DNA of 32,858 bases, from assembly GCA_947452135.1 (NCBI GenBank), contig CANGBT010000010.1, positions 1 through 32,858 on the forward strand, given 5' to 3'. Position 1 is the stretch's first letter. Every line of letters starts with the position of its first letter. The stretch comes from Burkholderiales bacterium. Its GTDB lineage: Bacteria > Pseudomonadota > Gammaproteobacteria > Burkholderiales > Burkholderiaceae_C. Shown one piece after another: positions 15,942 through 23,400 of the stretch. The translations under genes and the position numbers were made by a program. Under the pieces are notes generated by a model. The model did not search any database. It worked only from the letters and a program-made list of their open reading frames with translations, and had not been told where the DNA came from.

Positions 15942-16233
15942 GCGGGCCACGCCGCCTAGGGCGTGCGACCACACCAAGGCCTTTCTCAAGGACTGGGAGC
16001 GCCTGAGCCGATCTGGCCGCTACGACCTCAACCGGCTGAAACAGGCGATGCTGCTGCTCGTGGCCAACGATGCCGCTTTGGGCCCCGAGTGGTTGGACCA
16101 CCCGTTGAAGGGCGACTGGGCCGATCACCGCGAGTGCCACATCGGCGGCGATTTCCTGTTGATCTACCGGCTGGAGTGCGACGCCATCATCTTTGTGCGC
16201 GCCGGCACCCACTCGGAGTTGTTCGAGGACTGA
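15913..16233 (+). CDS. yafQ: YafQ-family mRNA interferase toxin
   Basis: 106 aa, RelE/ParE fold. Residues matching the catalytic set of E. coli YafQ are present: H63 (DHPLKG), H76 (RECHIG), D80 (GGDFLLIYR), H100 and F104 (AGTHSELF). The known enzyme is a ribosome-dependent endoribonuclease cutting in-frame codons. The first 18 residues (MASKKPASRKRATPPRA) are an unusual basic extension from the overlapping ATG at 15913; no other in-frame start precedes the conserved region. The partner antitoxin is immediately upstream. All key residues are intact, so the toxin is probably active. Confidence 0.88.
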   Translation: MASKKPASRKRATPPRACDHTKAFLKDWERLSRSGRYDLNRLKQAMLLLVANDAALGPEWLDHPLKGDWADHRECHIGGDFLLIYRLECDAIIFVRAGTHSELFED

Positions 16234-16265
16234 GCCGCGGGTCCTGAGGCGAACCCAATCGATCG

Positions 16266-16403
16266 TCAAGGCTCTGGCTTCACGGCGTTCAGTTGCAGCA
16301 TCAGCGTCATCGGATGCTGCGGCGACTGCTGGAATCCGTGGTGCCGCTCGCTGCTGGCTGCGGCCTGATGCGAAACCGCGCCTGCGGCCACCGCGTAGCA
16401 GCC
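16266..16403 (-). pseudogene. Decayed second copy of a TacT-type GNAT toxin
   Basis: The reverse strand encodes YAVAAGAVSHQAAASS joined directly to HHGFQQSPQHPMTLMLQLN. Both pieces match the intact GNAT toxin at 17455-17949, but the 192 nt between them (64 codons, including the acetyl-CoA loop and the catalytic Tyr) are missing in frame. The N-terminal half is unrecognisable. A 49-bp stretch (16295-16343) is identical to 17478-17526. No antitoxin gene accompanies it. It is an inactive relic of duplication or of an older module. Confidence 0.8.
16295..16343. repeat. 49-bp direct repeat, copy 1 (in the GNAT relic)
   Basis: Identical over 49 nt to 17478-17526 and in the same orientation, 1183 nt apart; homology continues at lower identity on both sides. 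It encodes the C-terminal HHGFQQSPQHPMTLM segment on the reverse strand. Recombination between the copies would delete the AT-richer gene between them. Confidence 0.9.
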
Positions 16404-16531
16404 CTGGTTGCGCCTTTGCTGATGGGGGCCATGTTTCATGGCTAGGCTGGTCGCCCCCAGCGAATATTGATGCAAGCGGCCCTGCAACGGCGTTTTACAC
16501 ACGTTCCTGGAGAGAAACAGGTCATCACCGC

Positions 16532-17137
16532 TCACTTCGTCTTCGGTTGGGTGGCTCCTTCCTTAAGCCAGTCGGGCACAAACTGGTATTTTTTTTGCCA
16601 AGCGCTTCGATACTCGTTCTTGGTGAATGCGAAATCGATCCGCACAACATTTTTCTCGTCAGAAGAGAGGTAGGCAGTTACCCCTTTTCGCTCCCAGTCC
16701 CGATAGGGCTCAAAGTCCTCGTCGGAGAAAGCCGACTTTTCCGGTGGACCATACTTTGAAATAAGCCTTTGAACTGGGATCGGCGCATCCGGAACCCACC
16801 GAACCCACCTTACATACAAGGCCTCTTCATCTGACTGATTCGCCAGCCGTTGAAGAAATTTTGCTGATGCCTCATCAGTATTTGCATCCAACTGCTTGCT
16901 GTAATTCGGACGACCATCCTCAAATTTGACTATGATTGTTCCGCTTAGGCCGGTTCCGGTGAATTGATACATCGCATCCGTTGGCTGTGCCCAAGCAGGC
17001 GACAACTTCTTCGCTGTCGCGCTCGGAAACTTTGCCTTGATGTCGCCAAGGCTGTCCAGTGGGCCAATGTCTCTATATGTTTCGCACTGGGCCGCCAGCG
17101 GGATCAGTACCAGCGCGAAGGCAATGAAAAATTGCAT
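16532..17137 (-). CDS. Exported hypothetical protein, AT-richer than its surroundings
   Basis: 201 aa, not recognised. MQFFIAFALVLIPLAAQC is a signal peptide (a Cys at 18 makes a lipoprotein conceivable, but the lipobox is poor). The mature part includes YRDIGPLDSLGDIKAKFPSA, LSGTIIVKFEDGRP and RLISKYGPPEKSAFSDEDF; the 'LGDIKAKFP' and 'YGPP' elements are common in small periplasmic proteins that recur in beta/gammaproteobacteria. Base composition is visibly AT-richer than the flanking genes, with codons such as AAA and TTT, pointing to horizontal acquisition. It lies between the intact and decayed GNAT toxin copies. Function unknown. Confidence 0.7.
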   Translation of the reverse strand: MQFFIAFALVLIPLAAQCETYRDIGPLDSLGDIKAKFPSATAKKLSPAWAQPTDAMYQFTGTGLSGTIIVKFEDGRPNYSKQLDANTDEASAKFLQRLANQSDEEALYVRWVRWVPDAPIPVQRLISKYGPPEKSAFSDEDFEPYRDWERKGVTAYLSSDEKNVVRIDFAFTKNEYRSAWQKKYQFVPDWLKEGATQPKTK

Positions 17138-17154
17138 GACTGATTACGGGCGAG

Positions 17155-17313
17155 TTAAGGATAGGGATTCCCAGGTCCAGACCTTTCGGCGCTGAAGCGG
17201 GCGCGGTAACGTAGTTTTAGGTCGGAAGATTGAACTCTTATCCACTCATCAGGCGAAAAGTGATGAACTGAGATTTTGTACGTTGGCATCAATCCCGCCA
17301 AGGGTGTGCTCAT
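17155..17313 (-). CDS. Possible 52-aa small ORF upstream of the exported orphan
   Basis: An open frame starting MSTPLAGLMPTYKISVHHFS and ending SGPGNPYP, 17 nt before the start of the exported orphan and similar to it in base composition. No convincing ribosome site precedes its ATG and no family is recognised. It may be a gene fragment. The remainder of 17138-17454 holds nothing else I can support. Confidence 0.25.
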   Translation of the reverse strand: MSTPLAGLMPTYKISVHHFSPDEWIRVQSSDLKLRYRARFSAERSGPGNPYP

Positions 17314-17454
17314 TTGTCACGCAAAAAGTACGGTGTGTCGATGGGAACCCGATGGCAGCTTCCCTAGCTGAACTACTCGCCACAAGGGCTGGCACTGTGC
17401 GGTCGCTTTGACGGTTTGATGCTCCGTGCGTCGAGGGCAGCAGCAGTTGCCCGT

Positions 17455-17949
17455 TCAGGCCTTCACCGAGTTCAGCCGCAGCATCAGCGTCATCGGATGC
17501 TGCGGCGACTGCTGGAATCCGTGGTGCTCATAGAACTGTTTGGCGCGGTCGTGAAGGGCGTGTACGAGCAGCGCCCGCACGCCGGCGTTGTGCGAAACGC
17601 TCACCGTGCGGCCGACCGCGTCGCGCAGCAAGGCTGCTCCAAGGTGGATGCCCTGAGCACGATGGTCCACGGCCAGCCGGGCCAGCACCATCACCGGCAC
17701 CGGATCGGGCATGTTGCGCCGCACGCTGCTGGTGGCGGCCTGGTGTGAAACTGCGCCGGCCGCCATCGCGTAATAGCCGTGAACGCACCCCTGCGGGTCG
17801 GTGACGACGAAGGTTCGGCTGGCTCCGCTCAGCTGGTTGGTCATGGCCCGGCGCTTGAGCCAGTAATCGAGACTGGCTTCGCCGCAAGCGAATTCGTCCA
17901 GCAGGTGAGCGGCGGCCAGCGGAATCGGCGCGCCAAGCTGCAAGCTCAT
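17455..17949 (-). CDS. tacT: TacT-type GNAT acetyltransferase toxin
   Basis: 164 aa. It follows the TacT pattern: LLDEFACGEASLDYWLKRRA (16-35), GYYAMAAGAVSH (58-69), acetyl-CoA loop RAQGIHLGAALLRDA (97-111) and the catalytic Tyr140 in FYEHHGF. Known relatives acetylate the amino acid on charged tRNAs and stop translation. The ATG at 17949 was chosen because it overlaps the antitoxin stop as ATGA and starts at the conserved N-terminus; an ATG at 17967 would add six residues. A 49-bp segment of its 3' end is repeated exactly in the relic at 16295. It is probably functional, since all key residues are present. Confidence 0.9.
   Translation of the reverse strand: MSLQLGAPIPLAAAHLLDEFACGEASLDYWLKRRAMTNQLSGASRTFVVTDPQGCVHGYYAMAAGAVSHQAATSSVRRNMPDPVPVMVLARLAVDHRAQGIHLGAALLRDAVGRTVSVSHNAGVRALLVHALHDRAKQFYEHHGFQQSPQHPMTLMLRLNSVKA
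17478..17526. repeat. 49-bp direct repeat, copy 2 (3' end of the intact GNAT toxin)
   Basis: Exact match to 16295-16343, in the same orientation; see the relic entry. Confidence 0.9.
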
Positions 17950-18218
17950 GCCGCGTCGGCGCTCCATGGCGCCTTGACTGCCATGAGACGCTCCAACCCG
18001 GGGTTAGGGGCTACAGGGGCATCGAGCAAGGCGGTGAACTGCTTGAACTTGTCTGCGTCTAGGCTGAAGAGAACCTGATCGAGCAACACAGCCTGAGCGC
18101 GGTCGCAGGCCGCTTCGAGCATGAAGTCTGAGCGGTTCTTGCCCAGCAGGCTGGCGGCGTGATCGATTAGATCGCGCTGCTCGGGCAGCGCACGCAGATT
18201 GATGGCGGCGTCACGCAT
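17946..18218 (-). CDS. tacA: TacA-type (DUF1778) ribbon-helix-helix antitoxin
   Basis: 90 aa. AAINLRALPEQRDLIDHAAS (4-23) followed by LLGKNRSDFMLEAACDRAQ (24-42) is the DUF1778 ribbon-helix-helix signature. The C-terminal segment (VLFSLDADKFKQFTALLDAP, then NPGLERLMAVKAPW) is the toxin-neutralising part. The ATG at 18218 follows an AGGAG ribosome site, in preference to an upstream in-frame start at 18245. The stop overlaps the toxin start by ATGA, so the pair is coupled. A good sigma-70 promoter lies about 40-70 nt upstream. Confidence 0.9.
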   Translation of the reverse strand: MRDAAINLRALPEQRDLIDHAASLLGKNRSDFMLEAACDRAQAVLLDQVLFSLDADKFKQFTALLDAPVAPNPGLERLMAVKAPWSADAA

Positions 18219-18256
18219 GGGTTGCTCCTGGTCGTGAGTACACAATGGATATACGA

Positions 18257-18285
18257 ATTATTGCGATGCGTGTAGCTTTTGTCAA
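18257..18285 (-). promoter_or_regulatory. Sigma-70 promoter of the TacA/TacT-type operon
   Basis: On the reverse strand TTGACA (18285-18280) is a perfect -35 box, followed after 17 nt by AATAAT (18262-18257). The antitoxin ATG is at 18218. The surrounding sequence is locally AT-rich and would be the natural site for antitoxin autorepression. Confidence 0.75.
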
Positions 18286-18344
18286 AACGGGTGCGCGGCC
18301 AACCCGGGAAGTCGGCGCCGCCGCCAGCAGAAAGTGCTGCGTCC

Positions 18345-18371
18345 AAACAAAAGCCGGCCACTCGGGCCGGC
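18345..18371 (-). terminator. Intrinsic terminator of the decayed PEP-CTERM unit
   Basis: Reverse-strand stem GCCGGCC / GGCCGGC with a CGAGT loop, followed by TTTTGTTT. It has the same core as the terminator at 18851-18878, and both are flanked by the shared words GATGAACTGACGG. Confidence 0.8.
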
Positions 18372-18396
18372 TCTGCGGGGGTGATGAACTGACGGA

Positions 18397-18466
18397 TCAG
18401 TGCGCCTTACGTCGCCTCCCGCCACCGCCAGACCCAGCAGCATCAGCGAGCCGGTTCTTGGTTCGA
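18397..18466 (-). pseudogene. Broken PEP-CTERM C-terminal segment
   Basis: The reverse strand reads, with two single-base gaps, (V)QEP-GSLMLLGLAVAG-RRRKAH-stop: the PEP motif, hydrophobic helix and basic tail of an exosortase-sorted protein. No single frame holds it all; the frame containing GSLMLLGLAVAG runs on past the expected stop. Its terminator and upstream palindrome match those of the intact PEP-CTERM gene next door, so this is the remnant of a paralogous unit. Confidence 0.65.
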
Positions 18467-18499
18467 CGGACAGGGCGAGGGGCATCGGCGGGAACCCGC

Positions 18500-18676
18500 T
18501 CAGATCAGATCCAATGCCTGCCAGACCGACAAAGACAAATCGCTGTTGTCGAGCTCGAAGATCTCCAGTCCATCCTTGAGTTCTGCCGAAGAGCCAAAGT
18601 AATTCCTCGATCCTTCCTGACTGGACAGCACCGGCAGCACACCTTGCGCCGGCGAGGGTTTTGACGTTGCGCTCAT
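18500..18676 (-). CDS. 58-aa hypothetical ORF in the decayed PEP-CTERM unit
   Basis: MSATSKPSPAQGVLPVLSSQ, then NYFGSSAELKDGLEIFELDN, ending VWQALDLI. There is no signal peptide. It starts about 115 nt inside the conserved upstream palindrome, the same layout as the intact PEP-CTERM gene, and ends 34 nt before the PEP-CTERM remnant. It may be a small real gene that replaced the original reading frame, or chance coding inside the decayed unit. The ribosome site is weak (AAGG, too far from the ATG). Confidence 0.35.
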   Translation of the reverse strand: MSATSKPSPAQGVLPVLSSQEGSRNYFGSSAELKDGLEIFELDNSDLSLSVWQALDLI

Positions 18677-18789
18677 GAACGGGTTGCCTTTTGGGTTTCG
18701 GCCTTGATCGCGAAGGCCGGCGGGTTGTTGGGGTCGGGGCGAGACTGAGCGCCCATGAGCCAATGTCGCCGAGAGGGCCGATCTTGAAC

Positions 18790-18808
18790 ACCCCTCATTC
18801 AGGGGGGT
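18790..18808. promoter_or_regulatory. Imperfect copy of the PEP-CTERM upstream palindrome
   Basis: ACCCCTCATTCAGGGGGGT, preceded by TTGAAC. It is homologous to the perfect palindrome at 19641-19658, and the similarity extends for about 80 nt toward the reading frame (shared GCGAGAC, TGAGC, ATGTC words). Confidence 0.6.
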
Positions 18809-18850
18809 TTGGCGTGCAGGTTGGGCAACATTGGGCGGGCGGTGCAACCC

Positions 18851-18878
18851 AAAGAAAAAGCCGGCCACCCGGGCCGGC
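18851..18878 (-). terminator. Intrinsic terminator of the intact PEP-CTERM gene
   Basis: Reverse-strand stem GCCGGCC / GGCCGGC with a CGGGT loop, followed by TTTTTCTTT, 26 nt after the PEP-CTERM stop. TTTT also follows on the forward strand, so it could act in both directions. Confidence 0.85.
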
Positions 18879-18904
18879 TTTTGGTGTGTCGATGAACTGA
18901 CGGT

Positions 18905-19531
18905 TTACGTGGCCTTGCGCCGGCGCGCCATGAAGCCCACCAGGCCCAGACCGGCCAGCATCAGGGCATAGGTTTCGGGTTCGGGGACGGGGGCGATATT
19001 CACGTCGCCGAATCGAATGGCTTCAATATAGGTGTTGGGTTCGACAGTATCACCACAGTCGGATGCATATATTCCACAAAATGCGAGACCGTCAGTGTTT
19101 GAGCCACCCATGAATTCCAACATGGTAAGGTCAGTCGAGATACCTGGAATAGAAAATTGCGAGCGTGGAATAAGTAACAGCCCTCGGGCCGGATCTCCCG
19201 TGCCGTCGCAGGGGCCGCTGCAAAACGCAATAAAAGGCCCCAAACCTGTACTTCCACCAGACAGGCTTTGGTAGTTGTAAGCATCAAACGCGCCGCTGGC
19301 CTGGGTGGAAAAAGACCATGCCGTAAAGGTTCCCAGGTCCTCGTCTACCGTTATTGACCCACTGTAAGACGTATTGTCACTGACCAGATCCGACTCCGTG
19401 GTCACATCCCCTTGAAGGATAAATTTGCCGCTGAGCCAGTAGGTGACAGGGGTTGCAAACGCCTGGCCTGTGATCATCGACAAAGTCAGGGCCAGCGCGG
19501 TGGTGGCGGTACGGATCAGGGGTAGCTTCAT
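18905..19531 (-). CDS. PEP-CTERM sorting-domain protein
   Basis: 208 aa. The signal peptide MKLPLIRTATTALALTLSM...AFA gives export. The mature part is a beta-rich domain (YWLSGKFILQGDV, YSGSITVDEDLGTFTAWSF) with two Cys pairs (FCSGPCDG, FCGIYASDCGD). The C-terminus has VPEP (182-185), a hydrophobic helix (about 188-202) and RRRKAT, the tripartite PEP-CTERM signal recognised by EpsH-type exosortase, which usually goes with EPS export. The ATG at 19531 opens the signal peptide; a longer in-frame start at 19642 would lie in the palindrome region and was rejected. It is probably surface-exposed and processed by an exosortase encoded outside the window. Confidence 0.88.
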   Translation of the reverse strand: MKLPLIRTATTALALTLSMITGQAFATPVTYWLSGKFILQGDVTTESDLVSDNTSYSGSITVDEDLGTFTAWSFSTQASGAFDAYNYQSLSGGSTGLGPFIAFCSGPCDGTGDPARGLLLIPRSQFSIPGISTDLTMLEFMGGSNTDGLAFCGIYASDCGDTVEPNTYIEAIRFGDVNIAPVPEPETYALMLAGLGLVGFMARRRKAT

Positions 19532-19640
19532 GGTGCTCTTTCGTCCAGCGTCCGAGGGCTGGGCAGTGTTGATGGGCTTGGTGCGAGACCCAGTCTGAGC
19601 GGCCCGTGACCTGATGTCACTGAGGTGGGCGTGGCTGAAC

Positions 19641-19658
19641 ACCCCCTATTCAGGGGGT
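19641..19658. promoter_or_regulatory. Perfect palindrome upstream of the PEP-CTERM gene
   Basis: ACCCCCT-ATTC-AGGGGGT, 7-bp arms, 110 nt before the ATG at 19531. It is repeated imperfectly at 18790-18808 ahead of the decayed unit, so it is a conserved control site. Its form suits a dimeric regulator (inference). Confidence 0.65.
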
Positions 19659-19676
19659 TTTGCATGAAGAGATTGT

Positions 19677-19748
19677 CATATATGGCATGCGCGATATATG
19701 CGATACATGCGATATATTGGGCATATATGATGTACGCGCCATATATTG
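19677..19748. repeat. Array of six ATATAT-type boxes
   Basis: Boxes begin at 19678, 19694, 19703 (ATACAT), 19712, 19723 and 19741, mostly within the word C(G/C)ATATAT(G/T). The middle three form a 9-bp tandem (CGATATATG, CGATACATG, CGATATATT). This AT-rich island in GC-rich DNA lies upstream of the palindrome in the 323-nt gene-free stretch 19532-19854. That stretch otherwise holds only the palindrome and the hairpin at 19768. Short frames across it give odd Tyr/Ile/Ala repeats and do not look coding. Confidence 0.7.
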
Positions 19749-19767
19749 CCTGCGGTGCCGGCGACAA

Positions 19768-19792
19768 CATGCCGGCCACCCGGGCCGGCATG
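19768..19792. repeat. Third GCCGGCC hairpin (CATGCCGGCC / GGCCGGCATG)
   Basis: A 10-bp perfect stem with an ACCCG loop and the same core as the two terminators at 18353 and 18860, but without a T-run. It lies 63 nt past the SYLF gene stop and may serve as its transcription stop or be a repeat element. Confidence 0.6.
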
Positions 19793-19854
19793 GCGCCGTC
19801 ACGCTGACGCTCGATGGCGTCTTGCGTCGGCCGCCCTGGCGCGGCCCCCAGCGC

Positions 19855-20418
19855 TCAGCGCTTGATGCGGCTGATCTTGGTGCCCTCGATGCTCAGGCTG
19901 GCCATGAGGCCTTCCTGGTTCAGGATGAAGGCGTAGGCATCGTCCTTCAGGGTGGAGGTCGACAGGTTCTTGGCCACGCCGTCGTCGACCATCACCAGGG
20001 TGGGGCCCACGCCGAACTCCCAGCCCTTGGAGTCGTCGAGGTACTTCACCGCCTTTTCGCTCATCAGGAAGACGACGTAACCAAACGATTCGGCGCCGGC
20101 TTGCAGGCCCCAGGAGGCGGACACCGAGTTGTAGTAATCGACGACCCGCCCGCCGCGCATGAACACGCCTTCGCCGTAGGCGCCGCCGAAGATCAGCCCG
20201 GCCTTGAGGATTTTCGGGAACACCAGCATGGCCTTGGAGCGGTTTCCGATCATCGAGGCGGTCGGGTTTTGCTTGTAGAGGTTGGCCAGCAATTGGTCGG
20301 AATCCTTGTGCAGGTCTTCGGCCGTGGCGGCGAGTGCGTGGCCCGTCGGCGCGCCCAGAAGGCCGAGCGCGGCGGTGGACAGGGCGGTCTGGTGAAGTTG
20401 ACGTCGGGTGATGTTCAT
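19855..20418 (-). CDS. SYLF-domain (YSC84-like) lipid-binding protein
   Basis: 187 aa. The N-terminus has a twin-arginine-like signal (NITRRQLHQTALSTAALGLLG, cleavage near ALA30). The mature protein shows the SYLF pattern: AMLVFPKILKAGLIFGGAYGEG, then SASWGLQAGAESFGYVVFLMSEKAV, then VMVDDGVAKNL. Eukaryotic relatives bind phosphoinositides; the bacterial proteins are periplasmic or outer-membrane-associated with unclear function. It follows the giant exported gene by 68 nt on the same strand, with a hairpin between them, so it may be cotranscribed or partly separated. An AAGGAA ribosome site precedes the ATG. Confidence 0.88.
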   Translation of the reverse strand: MNITRRQLHQTALSTAALGLLGAPTGHALAATAEDLHKDSDQLLANLYKQNPTASMIGNRSKAMLVFPKILKAGLIFGGAYGEGVFMRGGRVVDYYNSVSASWGLQAGAESFGYVVFLMSEKAVKYLDDSKGWEFGVGPTLVMVDDGVAKNLSTSTLKDDAYAFILNQEGLMASLSIEGTKISRIKR

Positions 20419-20446
20419 GCGGTGATTCCTTGCGGTGATTCCGATC

Positions 20447-20466
20447 GGGGCCGCCCGCCAGGCCCC
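20447..20466. other. Stem-loop between the giant gene and the SYLF gene
   Basis: GGGGCC and GGCCCC flank an 8-nt loop, 20 nt past the giant gene's stop on the reverse strand. There is no T-run; it may only attenuate read-through. A 12-nt direct repeat (TGCGGTGATTCC) sits beside it at the SYLF start. Confidence 0.4.
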
Positions 20467-20486
20467 GTGGTGGAAGCGGGTGTGAT

Positions 20487-23400
20487 TCAGCGGGTCGTGA
20501 AGGTCCAGACGCGGTCGGCGGCCAGAGCGTTGCCGGCGCTGTCCTTCACCGTCGCAGCACTGGTGCCGCCGTGCACGGTGACGGTGTAGGTCGTCAGCGT
20601 GGCCAGCGTGGGCGTGGGGTTGAGCGTGGCGCGACGGGCGGTGGCGCTGTAGCTCACCGCCGACGCAATCAGGGTGCCGCCGGGCCCGCGCAAGTCGAAG
20701 CTCGCGCCGCTGATGGACGCCGCGCTCATGGCCTCGCTGAAGGTGGCGGTGATGTTGGCGGTGCGCGAGATGCCGGTGGCGCCGCTGGTTGGCGAGGTGA
20801 CGGTGACCGTGGGCGGCGTGGTGTCCGTCACCACGGCTGCGGCGGTGGTGAACGACCAGCTCTGGGCCGTGGCCAAGGCGTTGCCGGCCACATCGCGCAC
20901 CGCGGTCGACACGCTGGCGGTGTAGACCGTTTGTGCCGTGAGCGCGGCCGTGGGCGTGAGCGTGGCCACGCGGGTGGTGGCGTTGTAGGTCACGGTGGCG
21001 CTCACCAGCGTGCCGGCAGCGCTGCGCAGCGTGACGCTGGCGGCGTTGACGGTGGTGGCGTCCAGCGCCTCGCTGAAGGTCGCGCTCACGGTGGTGGCCA
21101 CGCTGATGCCGGTGGCATTGGCCGCCGGCGTGACGGCGCTGACCGTGGGCGGCGTGGTGTCGGCCGGTGGCGGGGTGGTGGCGGTGTCGAACACCACGTC
21201 GATCCAGTAGTTGGTGGCGAGGTAGGTCGACGTCGGGAAGGCGGTGCCCGAGGCGTAGGCATAGACGCCGTTGCTGCCGCTCACGCCGGTGCGCGGTGCG
21301 TGCAGCGGCGCGCGGTCGACGCCGGCCGAGGTGAAGTAGCCGCTGTCGGCGGCGTAGCGGCCGGCTGGCGCCAGGTACGACGCCACATAGACCGTGTTGG
21401 CCGTCACCGCCACCGGTGTGGCGAAGCTCACCTGCTGCCAGCCCGAGGCCGTCTCGCCGGTGAAGGTGGCGCTGGCCAGCGCGGTGCCGCCGTTGGTCCA
21501 CAACGTGCCCACGTGCGTGCCGGTGTTGGCCGTGCCCTTGTAGTAGCGCAGCCCGGTGATGAAGCCCGCGGTGTCGGTGGAAAAGCGCACGCCCAGGTTC
21601 ACCGATCCGGTGTCCGAGTCGCTGACCACGGCCGGCACGGTGGACGCCGGCCAGATCGTGCATGGGCAGGTCGCGCTGACGCTGCCCACGCTCACGCCGG
21701 TGCCGGGGCCGGGAATCTCGCTCAGCCCGCTGTCGTCGGTGGCGCGCGTCTTGATGATCACCGGGCCGGCGGTGGAGGGTGTCCACGCGTAGGTCCAGCT
21801 GGCGCGGCCGGTGGCCGGGTGCCAGGTGCTGCCGCCATCGACCGACACCTCGACGCCGCCCACCACGCCGCCGCCGCTGTCGGTGGCGGTGCCGCTGACC
21901 GTCACGGGGCTGCCGGTGGCCAGGTTGGCGCCGGCCGCAGGCGACACCAGCGTGGAGGTGGGCGCGACGGTGTCGGCGGACGCGCTGGCGGCCACCAGAC
22001 CGGTTTGCAGCGTGGCTGGCTGCACGTTCATGTCGGCCAGCAGGTTGACGGTGGCTTGCTGCATGCGCACATCGGCCGGCGTGCCGCTGCGGTCGTGGGT
22101 GGCATCGAGCCCCCACGCCCATTGCACCGTGCCGGCGCCGAACACCCGCGCGCCGCTGGCGTGGCGGTACAGCGTGAGCGAGTGGGTCGCGGTGCCCGTG
22201 CCGTAGGTCGAGCCATAGTCCACCAGCAGCGGCGCATTGGCCACGGTGGTGGTCGACAGGCGCACCAGACCGGCCGGACGGAAGCCGTTGTCGGCGTCGA
22301 TGTCCCACTCGTAGCCCAGCGTGCCGTTGGGCAGCGTGGCCGAAGTGCCTGCCGCCAGCGTGGCCACCGAGGTGTTGCGCCAGAAGCGCATCTGGCCGTC
22401 GGCCGCTGGCACCACCAGCGAGGTGGTGGCGCCGTCGTTGACCATGAAGATCGTGCCGCTCAGCGCGTTTTCGGGGCGGCCGCCATCGGCCGGCGGGCTG
22501 AAGCGCGGGTCACGCCAGGTGCCGGTCCACGTCGTCGTCGGATCGATCTTGGCGCCGGCGGTGGTTTCCTTGTAGCTCACCAGGGTGCGGTAGGGCGTGG
22601 CGCTGCCGTCGGTGCTGTTTTCCCATCGGGTTTTCCAGAAGATCTCGTTGCCGCTGAAGAACGCGAGGTTCACGCCGGCGTTGCGCGCGGTCTCGACGCT
22701 GGTGCGCTGCGCTGCCGACCAGTACTCGTCGTGGCCCACCGACAAGAAGGTGCGGTGGTTGAGCAGCAGGCTGCCAGCGCGGTCGGTGTCCACGCCGCTC
22801 GTGTAGGTCACGTCGTAGCCGTTGGCCTCGAGCCAGCGAACCATCGGGTACTCGCTGTTGAACAGCCAGTCCTGGCCGTTGTCGACCACCCGGGTGTTGA
22901 ACGGCCGGTTGTAGCTGACCTTGTAGGCGCGGTTGGCCGGCGAGCCGGTGTACAGGCTGTTGCCGCCGTAGTTGTTGTAGGCCTGCCAGGTGGTGTCCGA
23001 GGTCTGGAACATCACGTCGGCGGTGCTCGCGTCGTTGCGCACCACGAACACGATGTGGCTCGCGCCCAGCGTGTCGGCACGGATCACCTTGGCGATGTAG
23101 ATGCCCGAGGCCGCATCGGCCGGCACCGTCCACGAGCCCGAGGTGGCCCAGTTGCCACAGTCGATGAGGCCGGTGGTGGCGTCGGTCAGGCACGCCGGCT
23201 GGCTTTGCGGCAGGCTGGCCGTGGGGTTGACGCTGGCCACCTTGCGCGCGCCCAGACCGCCGTAGTAGCCCAGCCGGTAGATGTCGAAGCGGTAGTTCGC
23301 CGCGTTGGTGTTGACCTTGAAGCCCACGCTGGCGCCTCGGTTCACGCTGATCTGCGTGGCGTAGCCCTGGATGCTCAGGTCGCCCGCGCCGGTGATGTCC

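Noticed and set aside
17138-17454. Possible transposase remnant or integration site beside the toxin module
   Set aside because: No terminal inverted repeats, target duplication or transposase motif could be found; only a weak 52-aa frame is seen.
18282-18791. 169-aa reverse frame covering the PEP-CTERM remnant
   Set aside because: Only a short piece (GSLMLLGLAVAG) is meaningful; the rest runs through a terminator and leader sequence, so it is a broken unit, not a gene.
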